Of a stretch of 64,000 bases of DNA, positions 32,261-43,023 are shown one piece after another. The notes under the pieces are model-generated. The model did not search any database and was not told the DNA's origin. It worked only from the letters and a program-made list of their open reading frames with translations. Both the position numbers and the translations under genes were made by a program. The DNA comes from Gnetum montanum (lineage: Eukaryota > Streptophyta > Gnetopsida > Gnetales > Gnetaceae), in the NCBI GenBank assembly GCA_015680685.1, contig MNCI01013584.1, positions 880,771 through 944,770 of the forward strand, read 5' to 3'. Positions within the stretch are counted from its first letter, which is position 1. Each line of letters starts with the position of its first letter.

Positions 32261-34789
32261 TTTTAATTTCCTAATTTAGGAAAAAAATTAAATAAATAAA
32301 GAAGAATAAAGTAAGAAATATCAGTAAGTTAAGAAAATCCATAACTTTTGTCTACCTGAAAGGTAAAAAGAAAAAAAAAACATAGGTGTAATTCTACCAT
32401 AAGGATGTATGATTAGATGCCCTTGTTCATGATGGCAAGGCTTGATCTTGCTTCTTAAGTTCTTATTTAGAAATAAACTCCAATAACTTGGTAGCTTGGA
32501 AGAATAATTTATCATACCATATTCAATCTGGGGTCTCAATAAAGAATTTTATTTAACCATATTCAATAGTCATGGTATTAAGTTGGTGAATTCTGGTTCT
32601 TAATGAACATTATCCATTAGCATCATTAGTTCTTGGATTTTAGGATTCAACATATCTACTAAAGATTAAATGTAAGTGGAATATATACTCACCAATGGAA
32701 TTTCATGCTAAATTGATGGAAACATCATTTTCAAGTTAGGTTCCTCTTCCAAATATTTTTTACTCTTTTTCACTTAAAGAATTGGAAAATACCACTTCTA
32801 ATTTTTATATTGAACTCTTCATAAAGGATGAATGCTACTAGGTCGAGACTAGTATAGGTTAGAAATATCTTGTACTTCAACTTTGTTTAATTTAATTAAC
32901 CAAGAGGATACATGACAAATTCTAACATTTGGGCATGTTGGATTATCAATCAAATGTTTGTTGACCACACATACGCATCTTTCTATTAAGTGGATTTCAA
33001 GTACCAATGTTAGGGCTATGTGACTTCTCTAAAATCTCAATCATTCTTTCTTATCCATGATTTAAAGTCCTATAATTTTATAAATTATGTCCTATAATTT
33101 TCATTGAAATATTTATATTAGATTGAACTTGGCTTCCATGTTGAATATTGCATGGAAATTTAGATTGTGGTTTCTACAATAGGCTAGTCTATATGACTTG
33201 AAGAAGAACCACCAAAACAATATTTTTTCTTTTAGATATCCTTGTATCCCAACTTTCTCAAATCAATTTGAAATTGATCTAGGAATTTCCATAGTAGAAA
33301 TTCTTGTAAGCACAACACATCTACATTTAGATTTTGCAATTTTGTAAAAATATTGATATTTGTGCTAGTCCAAAGCCCAAGGTGAAAATAGTGGATGTTA
33401 TCTTTCATTAGCTAAGGATCTTGCAAGCACATTATATGTTGTAGTCTTTAAACTTGAGTTGTTTCTTGGCTCATTTCTCCTCATGGGTATCATGCATCTT
33501 TTTAGATCAAGATTATGATTATTTATGAAGATTAATGTGTACTACCAAATGATCTCATTACTAGTTGAACTCATATACATCTTCTTGATCATTTCCGTTC
33601 TCCAACTATTCTCTAAACTACTTGATCCATTAGCTCAATAACTACTTAGTTATGCTTCATAGACTCCTAATGACCTATCTATCCCTCCTTAGAACACTAA
33701 CTCCAATAGTGTAGCTAATGAAAAAGTAGGAATTAGTGGCCTAATTTTATCTATATGCATAAGCTAAGCATCTAATATTAAGATCCAAGATAGCCAAAAG
33801 GGTTAGTTTTATTAGTTCCAATAATTTAACTATTTGGCATGGTGATTTGGTCAAGGTTATGGCCTAGTGAGGCACATTTTAAGGTATCACCTAATCATTG
33901 GCTATCCAAATGATCAATCAAACCTCACCATTAGGTTCAAAGGGCCAAAAATGTTAGAAACTATCCATATGTTAAAATTGAACATTGAATATTTGAGTTA
34001 TGCTATATTAAGCTTCTGAGACTTTTGAAATGTAGTTTTGGAGTAGGGATTAAAAGCTAAGTTTTAGAATTCTATAGGATAGATATAACTTCACCATCAT
34101 ACCTAAGAGGCTGAAATCTATTAGAAATGACTATTTGTTCACTTAAAAAGACTTCTAAAATCAAAAGTTGTGGTTCCCAAATTTGAACAATTTGGGCACA
34201 AATTTTGATTCTCAAGAGCTTTCCAAGAGGTCCTCAATCCTAGTACTACTCCAAGATAAGCATCCTTAATTATATAGTTTTTATCTTTGTTGCTTCTAAC
34301 ATTTTGAATTTACTATTTGGTCAACTTTAACCATCTTGAAATATTTAAACTTGCTAATCTATCAACCAAATTTGAAAATCAAAATTTTCCATCAATTGAT
34401 GAACTTTTCAAATTATTTGTTAATTGATAGACCTTTTTTCAACATTGAGAACTCTAGGGAAATTTGGTATAATGATAATAGCTAACTTTGTGGAGGTTTA
34501 GACCAATGGTATCAATGGACTTTATGAAGCTTCAAAGTGATGTTCCTCCTAATGTCTCCAGACATGATCAATGTCAGGTAGAGTGGCAAGGTGTAGGTGT
34601 CAAGTGCAAAAATTGGGAGAAAGGATCATGTAAAATGTGGCAATTTGATCAACATCTAAGGTCTCAAGGTAGACACATGACATGAAAAGAGTATGAAATT
34701 GATAGCAATGGATCCATATAGTGTGACTATGATGGGAAGTGATTTTCTCTAATTATGCAACAAGGGTTTTGATATGGTCTAAGGCATAG
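32261..34789 (-). other. Element C internal region without recognisable domains
   Basis: About 2.5 kb between element H and the low-complexity zone of C. Open stretches such as 32321-32539 (minus) and 34488-34685 (plus) carry no motif I recognise, and no RT, protease or integrase block was seen in either direction. It should hold the gag side of element C if C is like B, but the sequence is too decayed to say. Confidence 0.4.
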
Positions 34790-35020
34790 TAAAAAGTGCA
34801 ACAAATAAGCATGAGGACTACAATGAATAGTAGCTATAGTGATAGTAGAAGATGCATGAACTCAGGAGGTTGTAGATACAGGGCATAGAAGATGACAATG
34901 GATGGTGCATAAGAAAGTAAATGATGCATGATGACAATAGGCTAGTAAGCATGCAAATGCAAGAGGGCATGGTAGTACATGAAGAGCATGGCATTATATA
35001 ATGTAAGGAAAGCATGACAT
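34790..35020. repeat. Low-complexity ATG/GCATG-rich zone of element C
   Basis: Words such as GATGCATGATGACAATAG and GGCATGGTAGTAC recur imperfectly. Composition and position relative to the leader block resemble 10050-10365 in element B, where a clearer 22-bp minisatellite is present. Confidence 0.5.
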
Positions 35021-35329
35021 TAACCTTTCATAGCTTGGTCCTTTGATAGGTCAAAAAAGCCTCTTAGGAGACTAAAGTGACCCCTTCAAGTGTTAGCCCT
35101 TGGACTAGTCATCCAAAATCTATCTTTTTTAAAAAAATAAATATAGAAATTGGGTTTATGCTATATGGCATAGCCAAGAAAGTTGGCTCAATGATTAGTA
35201 GAGTAGCATTAAGAGTTTGGTTTCTAAAGTTAGAAATCATGGCTATGAGTCCTAGCCCTAAAATTTTGATTTTAAATGTTAAAATTAAACTTTATAACAT
35301 ATATCAAATTTTCATTTTAATTAAAGAAA

Positions 35330-36150
35330 ATTTTTAAGAAATTTAATTAGTGATATCTCCAAAATTATAAGCTTATTTGGGATGAAATTTATACCATTGG
35401 AATCAACTCAATGAGTACTATGTGTTCAACATGATTTTAGGGTCCAATAACTAAGTTGAATTTTATGAGTTTACAAGACTAAAATGACTTATTTTAATTA
35501 ACCTATGTAATATGGCTAATGAGCATAGTTAAGGCTCTTAAGAAACTCACTTCAATTTTAACATGATGGCAGATTCCACAAATAAGATAAGGATTATTAG
35601 GCTTAGATTAATTGATTCTAAGGATGAGGCTAACATGGTAGAATATTACTATGTTATTCAATGAATATGAATTTTCCCCTATGAATCTCTTAGTAGTAAA
35701 ATCTTATGGTAAACTCACTGATATATAGATCTTAGGTAAGGATAAGTAATACTAAGTTAGTGGGTTTAGGTATTTAGGGAAAAACCATGTCCATAACTAG
35801 ACTTTCTCTTAAAAGACCTTGACTATGATTTACTAGGTTCATATTAGAGACATAAGAATAATCTTAGATAATTAATGAAAATTATAATGTCATTATAAGA
35901 TGGATAAGATCTACCTAGATCAATGTTACCCTTATCTTGCCAACATCTCATCCAATTATTGTATCTTATTGAAGCATAGTTGCATCTGTTGGTCACTAAT
36001 ATCCATGGAAGTCACTAAGAAGGAATCTTACTAGTTAGTATGATTTTAACTTGGATCTGATACAAAATTATAATTCTTCCTATATTGTTATTCCATGGTT
36101 TTTCATTAGATTATATTTGGCCCTCAATTCTAATTGGTCCTTGGGTCATG
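35330..36150 (-). repeat. Element C leader region
   Basis: 35330-35480 is the counterpart of 10580-10745 in element B. The remaining 670 bases to the PBS contain no identified gene. On the plus strand an ATG near 35566 opens MADSTNKIRIIRLRLIDSK before decaying into stops, which may parallel the antisense gene at the same place in element B, but the protein is not visibly the same. Confidence 0.45.
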
Positions 36151-36170
36151 GTTTGCTATGATACCAAACA
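36151..36170 (-). other. Element C primer-binding site
   Basis: Minus strand TTTGGTATCATAGCAAAC directly inside the right LTR. It differs from the usual tRNA-Met-type TGGTATCAGAGC at a single core base. It shows that 36171-36682 is the 5' LTR of an element extending left. Confidence 0.8.
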
Positions 36171-36682
36171 TAACATCTTGTTTTTGGATGTCATGGTAAA
36201 CATTAAATATACATAACATTTGACATTAAGTGTAAAAAAGAGAGATGGAAATGTAGAATAAAATGAAAAGAAAGCTTTATTGATATTGAATTAAAGTATC
36301 TAGATTAAGGGTTCCTTAGGTTTTTCTTCCTTCAACATCCATTCCTTAAGAGGCAATCCAACACTATGATCATGGTTAAGCCTATAACCAACCAAAAAGG
36401 ATGGTCAATTACTTTCTTGTCCCACTTTTCCTAGCATCCATTACTTATCTTTATGAACTTCACAACTCCATGCTAACATGATCTCTCATGCTTAGGTATA
36501 AATACCTTAGATCAAACACCAAAGGATCATCTCTAGATACATGTCCATTAATACAACACATCCTTCTAGGTCTTGTCACAACTTTCTATTTTAGGTCTTA
36601 TTAAAAATAATAACATCATTTTTTTATGAAGCAACAACAAGTCAGTTATGGAACAAATCCATTTGGAAATAGGAATATGATA
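36171..36682 (-). repeat. Element C 5' LTR
   Basis: Starts TAACATC (from TGACATC) and ends about GGAATATGATA on the plus strand. It aligns with 22373-22863 and 20058-20601, sharing GAGGCAATCCAACACTA and AGGTATAAATACCTTAGATC. Confidence 0.8.
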
Positions 36683-37289
36683 TGTTTGGCACCCTATGCT
36701 TCTAGCCTTTCTTGCTTATAACACAATTAGCTTCCGTGATGGCTTATATGAATTTTAACATTTAAGTGCATTCTTAAGAAATTCAAGACTATCCTCTAAG
36801 TCTAATATAAGCACATTCCCATAATATGTGCTTAAATCCAAAACATTAAATATTTAAAAAATAAGAAAGTCATGAGATAAATAAAAATTAGTTGGTTTGA
36901 TCTTGTCCTTGAATTTAAATATACCAATTCTCCTTAACTTGAGCTTGTAAAAGTGCAAATTATTTTTTTTTCTTAATTAAATAAATTCAAACCTACTCAC
37001 TAATCTAAAATTTAATTGTTTTCTTACCCTTATTAATCTTGGAAGACACACGTCTTATCATCTTCTCTAAGTGAGACTTGAATTAGTGATGTAACTTCTT
37101 CATTCTCCCAACAAAATCAAATCTCAAAGAGGTACAATATTTAAATTTTCTTAGCTTATCAACCATTATTTGTGAAAAATCCATAGTTTAGCATAAAGGG
37201 GTTTTACCAATGCTATATCAAAAATCATTATTATATCAGAATTCAACATGGGCTAGCATATTTTTCCATCTTTGAGGTTGATCCTACAA
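36683..37289 (-). other. Element F internal tail left of integrase
   Basis: AT-rich DNA expected to encode the end of the element F integrase and any chromodomain. No block is clear enough to name. It resumes F sequence after the element C insertion. Confidence 0.4.
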
Positions 37290-37700
37290 AAACATCTCAA
37301 TATCTTTAACAATGATCTATTGACCACTTTATTTTTTCCATCAAATCAAGGTGATTGGCTATAGAAAATGACACTTGATTCTAAGAAATTTCTAAAGTAA
37401 CCTCTAAAATTGACTAGTGAATTTGACATCTCTATTACTCACAATGTTCAAAGGAATGTCATGCAATCTAACTACATGTTGAAAAAATAAATGAGTAACA
37501 TGTGAAGCATAACTACTTTTCTTGAATGGACTAAAATGAGTAATCCTAGTAATTCTATTAATAATAACAATTTTAAATTCATAGCCAAATCTTATCTTTG
37601 GAATGCCACAAATAATATCCAAAGAGACACGTTCCCAATAAGCATTTGGGATTGGTAAAGACAAATAATGAGCATTAATATCCTTTTCATCTTTAAAATT
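37290..37700 (-). pseudogene. Element F integrase remnant
   Basis: The open stretch 37404-37664 (86 codons) reads ANAYWERVSLDIICGIPKI-like sequence, with SLDIICGIP holding the first catalytic aspartate. IVIINRITRITHFSPFKKSS follows (usual VVVDRLTKMAHFIPCKKT, second Asp lost to Asn), then FFQHVVRLHDIPLNIVSNRD and VKFTSQF (usual VRLHGLPxTIVSDRDxKFTSxF; the Asp of SDRD is Asn here). The block order is diagnostic of chromovirus integrase core. Two key acidic positions are substituted, so it is dead. Confidence 0.88.
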
Positions 37701-38019
37701 TTGAAAAATATAGCATTATTTCATAAATTTAACTATATATTTATACATACGTAGTTAAAAAATATTTTTTATTACTAATCCTAATGTATTTTTTTCTCCT
37801 ATGTACTGTCACTTTGATGTTTTTCTTCAAGAAGCTTAAACCTAAAGTCACATTTAAAAATACAAATTTTACCATCTCTAAATAAAATACCATTATTCAC
37901 ATGACATGCTTTCCATTTGTCAACTCTTCCTAGTAATGAAGAATTTAATTATTTTTAAATTTCACCAAAATTAGGATTAATAGAATATAATGAAGTAAAA
38001 ATTCAAAACCTATGACTTC

Positions 38020-38600
38020 CACACTAGAATGAATAACATGAACTCTAGATAAAGCATTAGCCACCATATTTTACTTGTCACTTCTATGTTTCAAGATAAA
38101 ATGAAACTCTTGAGATTATTCCACCCATTTCATATACTTGACACTAAATTTCTTTTTAGAATTCAAGAATTGAAGTACCCTATGATCAGTTAGTAAAAGA
38201 AACTTTATTCCTAGCAAGTAATGTCTTTGATGCTTGATAGCTTATAGTATAGCATATAATTCTTACTAATATATACTATACTATTATCTAGATTCATTCA
38301 AGTTTTTAGAAAAGAATGTAATTGGCTTATCCTCCTAAGAAAGCCCATCTCCGATAGTAACCTCACTTGTATCCACCTTCACTTCAAATAGCTTGAAGAA
38401 ATTTGGAATTGCCAAAACTAAAGCACTATAAATCTTCTTCTTCAATTTCCAAAAAGAACTCTTGGTTGCATCATCCCATATAAAAGATAATTTTTCTTCA
38501 AAAAAGAAAGAATAGGTCTTGGAATAGAGTTAAACCTCCTATAGAAATGAATCAACCTAATAAAATATCTTAAGTCTTTCATAACTTTATGTGAGGGCCA
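38020..38600 (-). pseudogene. Element F RT thumb and RNase H remnant
   Basis: On the minus strand LRYFIRLIHFYRRFNSIPRP (about 38510-38570) is the RT thumb block. It is followed by LSFIWDDATKSSFWKLK, then LFEVKVDTSEVTIGDGLSQ (about 38350-38400), the first RNase H segment. ELYAILYAIKHQRHYLLG (about 38210-38265), LLTDHRVLQFL and NMVANALSR (about 38050) complete the domain. Order and spacing are correct. Only a few stops occur in this segment, which is better kept than the rest of F. Confidence 0.88.
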
Positions 38601-38759
38601 TTTCATGATCTTGGCTTAATCTTGCTTAACTCTATCTTAACTCAGTTCTTAAAGATAACATAACCTCAGTATATACTTTTCTTCTTCATGAAATAAAATT
38701 TCTTAGCATCAATGACCAAATTATCCTCATGAAACCTTAATCATACCAATCTCAAGTGT

Positions 38760-39250
38760 TGAACATGTTCTTCTTCATTAGAGTTGTAAACAAGAAGATC
38801 ATTAAAGATATTAATTCAACATTTACTAATAAAATCTCTTAGAATATCAAGTATGAACCTCATAAAAGTGAATAGGGCATTGGTTAGCATATAATACATG
38901 ACTAACCACTCTTAAAAATTATTAGATGTCTTAAATATCATTTTCCGTTCATCTTCCAATCTAAATCAATTTCAAAAAAAGTTTAGCATTACCTAAAATA
39001 TCAAGAATGTTATCCATCCTTGAAATAAGAAATATATACTTAATACTAATTCTATTAATTACTCTACAATCAATAAATATTCTCATTTCATCAATATCTT
39101 TCTTAGGAGTAAGTATAATTGAAATTACACTAGGAGAAATGGATTTCTTAATACATCGATTATCAAATAGTTTACTTGCTTGTGCAACTCCTTCTCTAAT
39201 GTGGAGTCATACAATAAGACCTCTCATTTGGAATATTATCTCCAAGAATG
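38760..39250 (-). pseudogene. Element F reverse transcriptase palm remnant
   Basis: The catalytic region reads INIFNDLLVYNSNEEEHVQH at about 38775-38835, corresponding to V-x-V-D-D-L-L-V-Y-S-x-x-x-E-E-H. The first Asp of the YxDD box is Asn here. Following residues LVIDAKKFYFMKKK match the K-x-x-F connection. Upstream blocks toward 39250 are fragmentary. Inactive. Confidence 0.75.
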
Positions 39251-39559
39251 AATTCAATTTTTCGTTAAATGGATCTTACTATAATAAATTCTCTCAATTT
39301 ACATTTAAAAACATTAGAAAATTCCAATGCCAAATATTTCACCACTAGAGAAAGTTCCTTTTGTAGCTCCTCTTCACTTATTATAATTTTAGAAACATTA
39401 ACAAAGCCATAAGCATGTTCAGCATGTTCTTTGAGATATTACCTTTCACTAATCAAAATCATTGAATCATTAATAGGCATAGTCTCCTTATATTATTTTA
39501 ATATCATTTTAATTAATTAATAAATTCCATCTTTCCTAGGAACTAGCCAAATATTCCTA

Positions 39560-39900
39560 GATCCATCATAAGTAGCCTTCATATTCTAGTTCCAATGTCT
39601 ATCAAGTATAACATTAGCACCATCTATGGTCAGAATGTCATATTTCACTTGATCTTTATAAGATCCAATCTTACAAGACTAAATGCACCTTTCCTTTACT
39701 TCATAGAAGTGGTCTCTAGAAATCTAATACATCTTATAGGACTTAGGATGAGTAATTTTCTTCAATACTAGTGTATCAAAAGCCTTGGTAAAGATACCAT
39801 TCACTTGAGCACCTTCATCTATTAATATGTAAATCCATTTGCCACAAGAAATTCATCTATCCCTAATTCTAAAAATCATCTTTCTTAAAGAATATTCAGT
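39560..39900 (-). pseudogene. Element F protease remnant
   Basis: Minus-strand blocks YILVDEGAQVNGIFTKAFDT (about 39770-39830; usual V-D-x-G-A-x-x-N) and YDILTIDGANVILDRHW (about 39590-39640; usual I-L-G-x-x-W) have the right spacing for a retropepsin. The D-E-G-A version lacks the canonical S/T after Asp. Located between gag and RT as expected. Confidence 0.7.
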
Positions 39901-39959
39901 AACATTAACATTTTCTATAGATGCATGAATTGTAGTAATATATTTAATTAAAGGACCAT

Positions 39960-40868
39960 TAGGATTACCTTTCATTGAAGATTGTTGTTTCTTAAAGATC
40001 CAAAGTTTCCTACTCTTTGAAGGCTTATGTTTCTTGCATTACCATTGCTTATGTCCCAACTCTTCACAATTAAAACATTGGACCTTAGAAGCATTATCAT
40101 TTTCTTAACATTTTCCTTTCTTGAAAGTGTTCTGCTTGGCATCTTGGTCTTCCTTAGTTTTCTATCTCTTCTGTTATGAATCATCATTAGCATTACCTTT
40201 CTCCTTTACTCTTTTATCTTCCTTAGAAGTTTTGGAGTACTTGCCTTTCAAAATATTGAAACCTTTATTAACACCTTGAAATTTTCTTTTGGCCTTAAGA
40301 GCCAAATCAAATGGCTTATCCAAGGTTTGATATTCATACCAGCTGAGTTCCTAATAGATTTACTTCTTTAAGTCACCTTGGAAGTTAGAATCCTACTCAT
40401 ATTTATTTCAATGCATATTTTCTTGCTAAACATTTTTGCAAAATTCCATCTAATACTCCTGAATATTTTTATCTCCTTATCTTATATATTTAAGACCTTG
40501 AATAACCTCTTGTCTATGATGAGAGTTTTCAAACCTTTCCTTTAACGTGAATTACATGAGACCAGTATTTATTTGAAGTGCCATTATTCACCACATAATA
40601 ATGATTTTCTTTCTCCCACCATATAAGTTCCACACCTTGCAATTTTGTCTTATCATAAGACATCTTTTGATATTCTTTATGTCTTCAAGTTCAAAATATT
40701 TGTTAATCATCTTAATCCAAGAGATCAAGGACTCAGTATCTTTCATTCCATTCCAGAATTTAACATTAATATGAGGCATTCTTGAAGCATGTCTAAAAGC
40801 TTTATCAAGATCAAGCTTCATTTTTTCATCTTGATTCCTTTAAGGTCTAGAAGAAAGTTTCTTCTTGA
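39960..40868 (-). pseudogene. Element F gag, C-terminal part with zinc knuckle
   Basis: Minus strand. The gag core begins in the open stretch 40588-40821 with KLDLDKAFRHASRMPHINVK and DTESLISWIKMINKYFEL, matching the D-P-x-x-x-x-x-W-x-x-x-M-E-x-Y-F pattern. LDKPFDLALKAKRKF follows at about 40275-40320. A CCHC knuckle, CFNCEELGHKQW-x-C (C-x2-C-x4-H-x4-C), lies at about 40040-40085. Its basic tail ends near 39970. The N-terminal part of the same gag lies beyond the LINE at 43265-43560. The protein would form the particle core and bind RNA. Confidence 0.85.
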
Positions 40869-40875
40869 AGCGCAT

Positions 40876-41726
40876 TGGCGGCCTCCTGCAATACTGGTGG
40901 CAGGTGTGGGAATGGCATCCAACGGACCCAGTTTCGGTGCCCATGGGCAAAGTTTTAAACTAGGCAGATAATTTCTGGCTCCTAAAACCTTTCACGTGCC
41001 AGGAACTGCATGAGGCGCTACAGAAAATGCCTGTCAACAAGGCGCCTGGGCCAGATGGTTGGCCCATTGAATTTTTTACAAATTTCGAGGATGTCCTCAG
41101 GAAGAACCTGTTGGATGCATTTAATAACATGTTGGCATGGAGGCAGGTTCGAAATGAAATTAATTGCTAGCGTGTGGTTCTACTCCCAAAGATGGAGAAT
41201 CCCACATCCCCCAGTCATTTCCGCCCCATTGGGGTCTGTAACTCTTTGCTACAGTTGTTCTCTTGCCTGCTCGTGGCTAGGCTACAGCCGCTCATGACGT
41301 GGCTCATGGGGAAGCACCAGGCTACGTTCATGAAGGGACATCGCCTACAAGACCAGGTTCTGCTGCTCCAGGAGATCCAACACTCCCTTCGAACTGCCAA
41401 ACTTCCGGGCCTGTACATCAAACTGGACATCACCAAGGCCTACGATTCTGTTAGTTGGGCCGCCTTGAGGTCTGTTTTGCTCGCCAAAGGGTTTGACCCA
41501 TCCTTCGTCGACCTCTACCTGTAGATCTAGCATGGAGGACAATTCTCATTAGATATTGATGGGCAGTTGTGGGGCTTTCATGGGACCAGTCGCGGGCTGT
41601 GCCAAGGAGACCCACTCTCCCCGCTCCTCTTCCTGATGCTGATGGACCTCCTGCAAACTTACTGTATGGAGGAAGGGGTCCTGGGGTTAAATGTGCATGG
41701 CATTCACTGTCTCTCAGCCCACTTCG
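40876..41726 (+). pseudogene. LINE ORF2 reverse transcriptase, N-terminal half
   Basis: One frame from 40876 to the gap. It contains FTCQELHEALQKMPVNKAPG then PDGWPIEFF (RT block 1, K-A-P-G-P-D-G), VVLLPKMENPTSPSHFRPIG (R-P-I-x-x), then QATFMKGHRLQDQVLL, IKLDITKAYDSVSWAAL with the first catalytic Asp in LDITKAYD, and SRGLCQGDPLSPLLFLMLMD (G-x-x-Q-G-D-P-L-S-P). It stops at HCLSAHF, just before the F-A-D-D catalytic box. Premature stops at 40961, 41168, 41522 and 41528 are all TAG. This RT primes on nicked chromosomal DNA. Plant L1 family by motif. Confidence 0.93.
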
Positions 41727-42032
41727 NNNNNNNNNNNNNNNNNNNNNNNNNNNNNNNNNNNNNNNNNNNNNNNNNNNNNNNNNNNNNNNNNNNNNNNNNN
41801 NNNNNNNNNNNNNNNNNNNNNNNNNNNNNNNNNNNNNNNNNNNNNNNNNNNNNNNNNNNNNNNNNNNNNNNNNNNNNNNNNNNNNNNNNNNNNNNNNNNN
41901 NNNNNNNNNNNNNNNNNNNNNNNNNNNNNNNNNNNNNNNNNNNNNNNNNNNNNNNNNNNNNNNNNNNNNNNNNNNNNNNNNNNNNNNNNNNNNNNNNNNN
42001 NNNNNNNNNNNNNNNNNNNNNNNNNNNNNNNN
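41727..42032. other. Assembly gap, 306 N
   Basis: A run of 306 undetermined bases inside LINE ORF2. In plant L1 elements the distance between the two flanking protein blocks is usually about 350 residues, so the true missing length is probably greater than shown. Confidence 0.99.

Positions 42033-42108
<76 letters not shown>
42033..42108. other. 76-base G homopolymer next to the gap, probable artefact
   Basis: 76 consecutive G directly after the N run. Two-colour sequencing chemistries report no signal as G, so poly-G read ends can be assembled at gap edges. Open frames made of poly-Gly or poly-Pro across it are not real. Confidence 0.85.
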
Positions 42109-42110
<2 letters not shown>

Positions 42111-43023
42111 GGTCTCCTCCCCTTCTCCCTGTAGATGGCCCTGGGGCATCATAGGCTCCTCCAGCACCTATTCACTGATAGCGAGGATCCCTCCCTTTGG
42201 GTGCAAATCTTGAGCGAAAAATACAGCCCCTGGACGGTGGCCAACTCTGACTCCCACATTTGGAGGTAGCTCTACACTCAGGCTGGGGCGATGGACAGCG
42301 TGGAGGAGATTCACCTGCACCCCCGTCAGCTCGTGCAGAAACTATTCCCTATTGACCCACAGTGGAAGCAACTGTGGAAGGGCATCCTCCCGAAAAAAAT
42401 CAAAGCCTTTGGGTGGCTAATCCTCCACCAAGCCCTCCCTGTCCACGCTGCTCTGTAGGCCCAGGGTATGGCTATCAACACGCTATTCCCTATGTGTAAT
42501 CAGCATGCTGAAATGCATCAACACTTTGTTCTTGAGTGTCAGGTAACCACACAGTTATGGAGAACAGCGGGGCTCCACTCTCTGGAGTTCTCTGGCAACT
42601 CGGCTATGCTGGTGGTGCTCTAGGTCCTGTGGAGGGCCAAGAATGATTACATTTTCAAAGGTACAGCACTCCCCCCCCGCGAGCATCCTTGCAAGAAAGA
42701 TTTGGAAGCTTTGGAATGAAATTTCCTCTGCACTGGCTCCTCCTGCCACCTCAAAAACTTCCATGCGTGCACAGCGGGGGTACGGGGGGGTCACCTTGCA
42801 CGGCGGGACCACCCCCCATGGCGGACAGATCCACGAGGAGGAGAGGCAGGAATGTAATGCTGGCATCTCTGACTTTATCGGGGAACAAATCCTGAAACTC
42901 CCAATGCAGGCTTGGGTGGAGAGAGCCCCCAACAATCGTAGGACCGGCATAGCCCAGATCATTGACAAATATCGACGTCGCAGGGCAGAAGGGCCGGGAC
43001 AGCCCAGTAAGGGCAAAAAATAA
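42111..43023 (+). pseudogene. LINE ORF2 C-terminal region with zf-RVT domain
   Basis: After the gap the frame reads LWVQILSEKYSPW, then WKQLWKGILPKKIKAFGWLI, LHQALPVHAAL, and the zinc-binding part MCNQHAEMHQHFVLEC with C and H ligands, followed by QLWR. This is the zf-RVT domain at the end of plant L1 ORF2. Stops at 42132, 42267, 42456 and 42621 are all TAG. At an 8-C run (42671-42678) the frame changes by one, after which an open tail rich in Arg/Gly continues (KIWKLWNEISSALAPPATSK ... RRRRAEGPGQ) to TAA at 43021. The tail would bind RNA or DNA non-specifically. Confidence 0.9.

Larger units (their letters stand above)
22373..36682 (-). mobile_element. Element C: B-family retrotransposon hosting elements I and H (minus strand)
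   Basis: LTR copies at 22373-22863 and 36171-36682 are of one family, roughly 75-80 percent alike. The left copy has a purine-rich tract to its right (minus strand GAAAGATAAGGAAGATAG) and the right copy has a PBS to its left, as needed for 3' and 5' LTRs of one minus-strand element. Flanking bases TGTTG and TGTTT are a near-perfect target duplication. Removing elements I and H leaves an internal region of about 4.2 kb. It has a leader block and a low-complexity zone like those of element B, but no recognisable pol, so C was non-autonomous or is deleted. Confidence 0.7.

Noticed and set aside
41451-42213. Long reading frames with poly-proline or poly-glycine across the gap
   Set aside because: They exist only because N runs are read as open and the 76-G run encodes Gly or Pro. 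Not genes.
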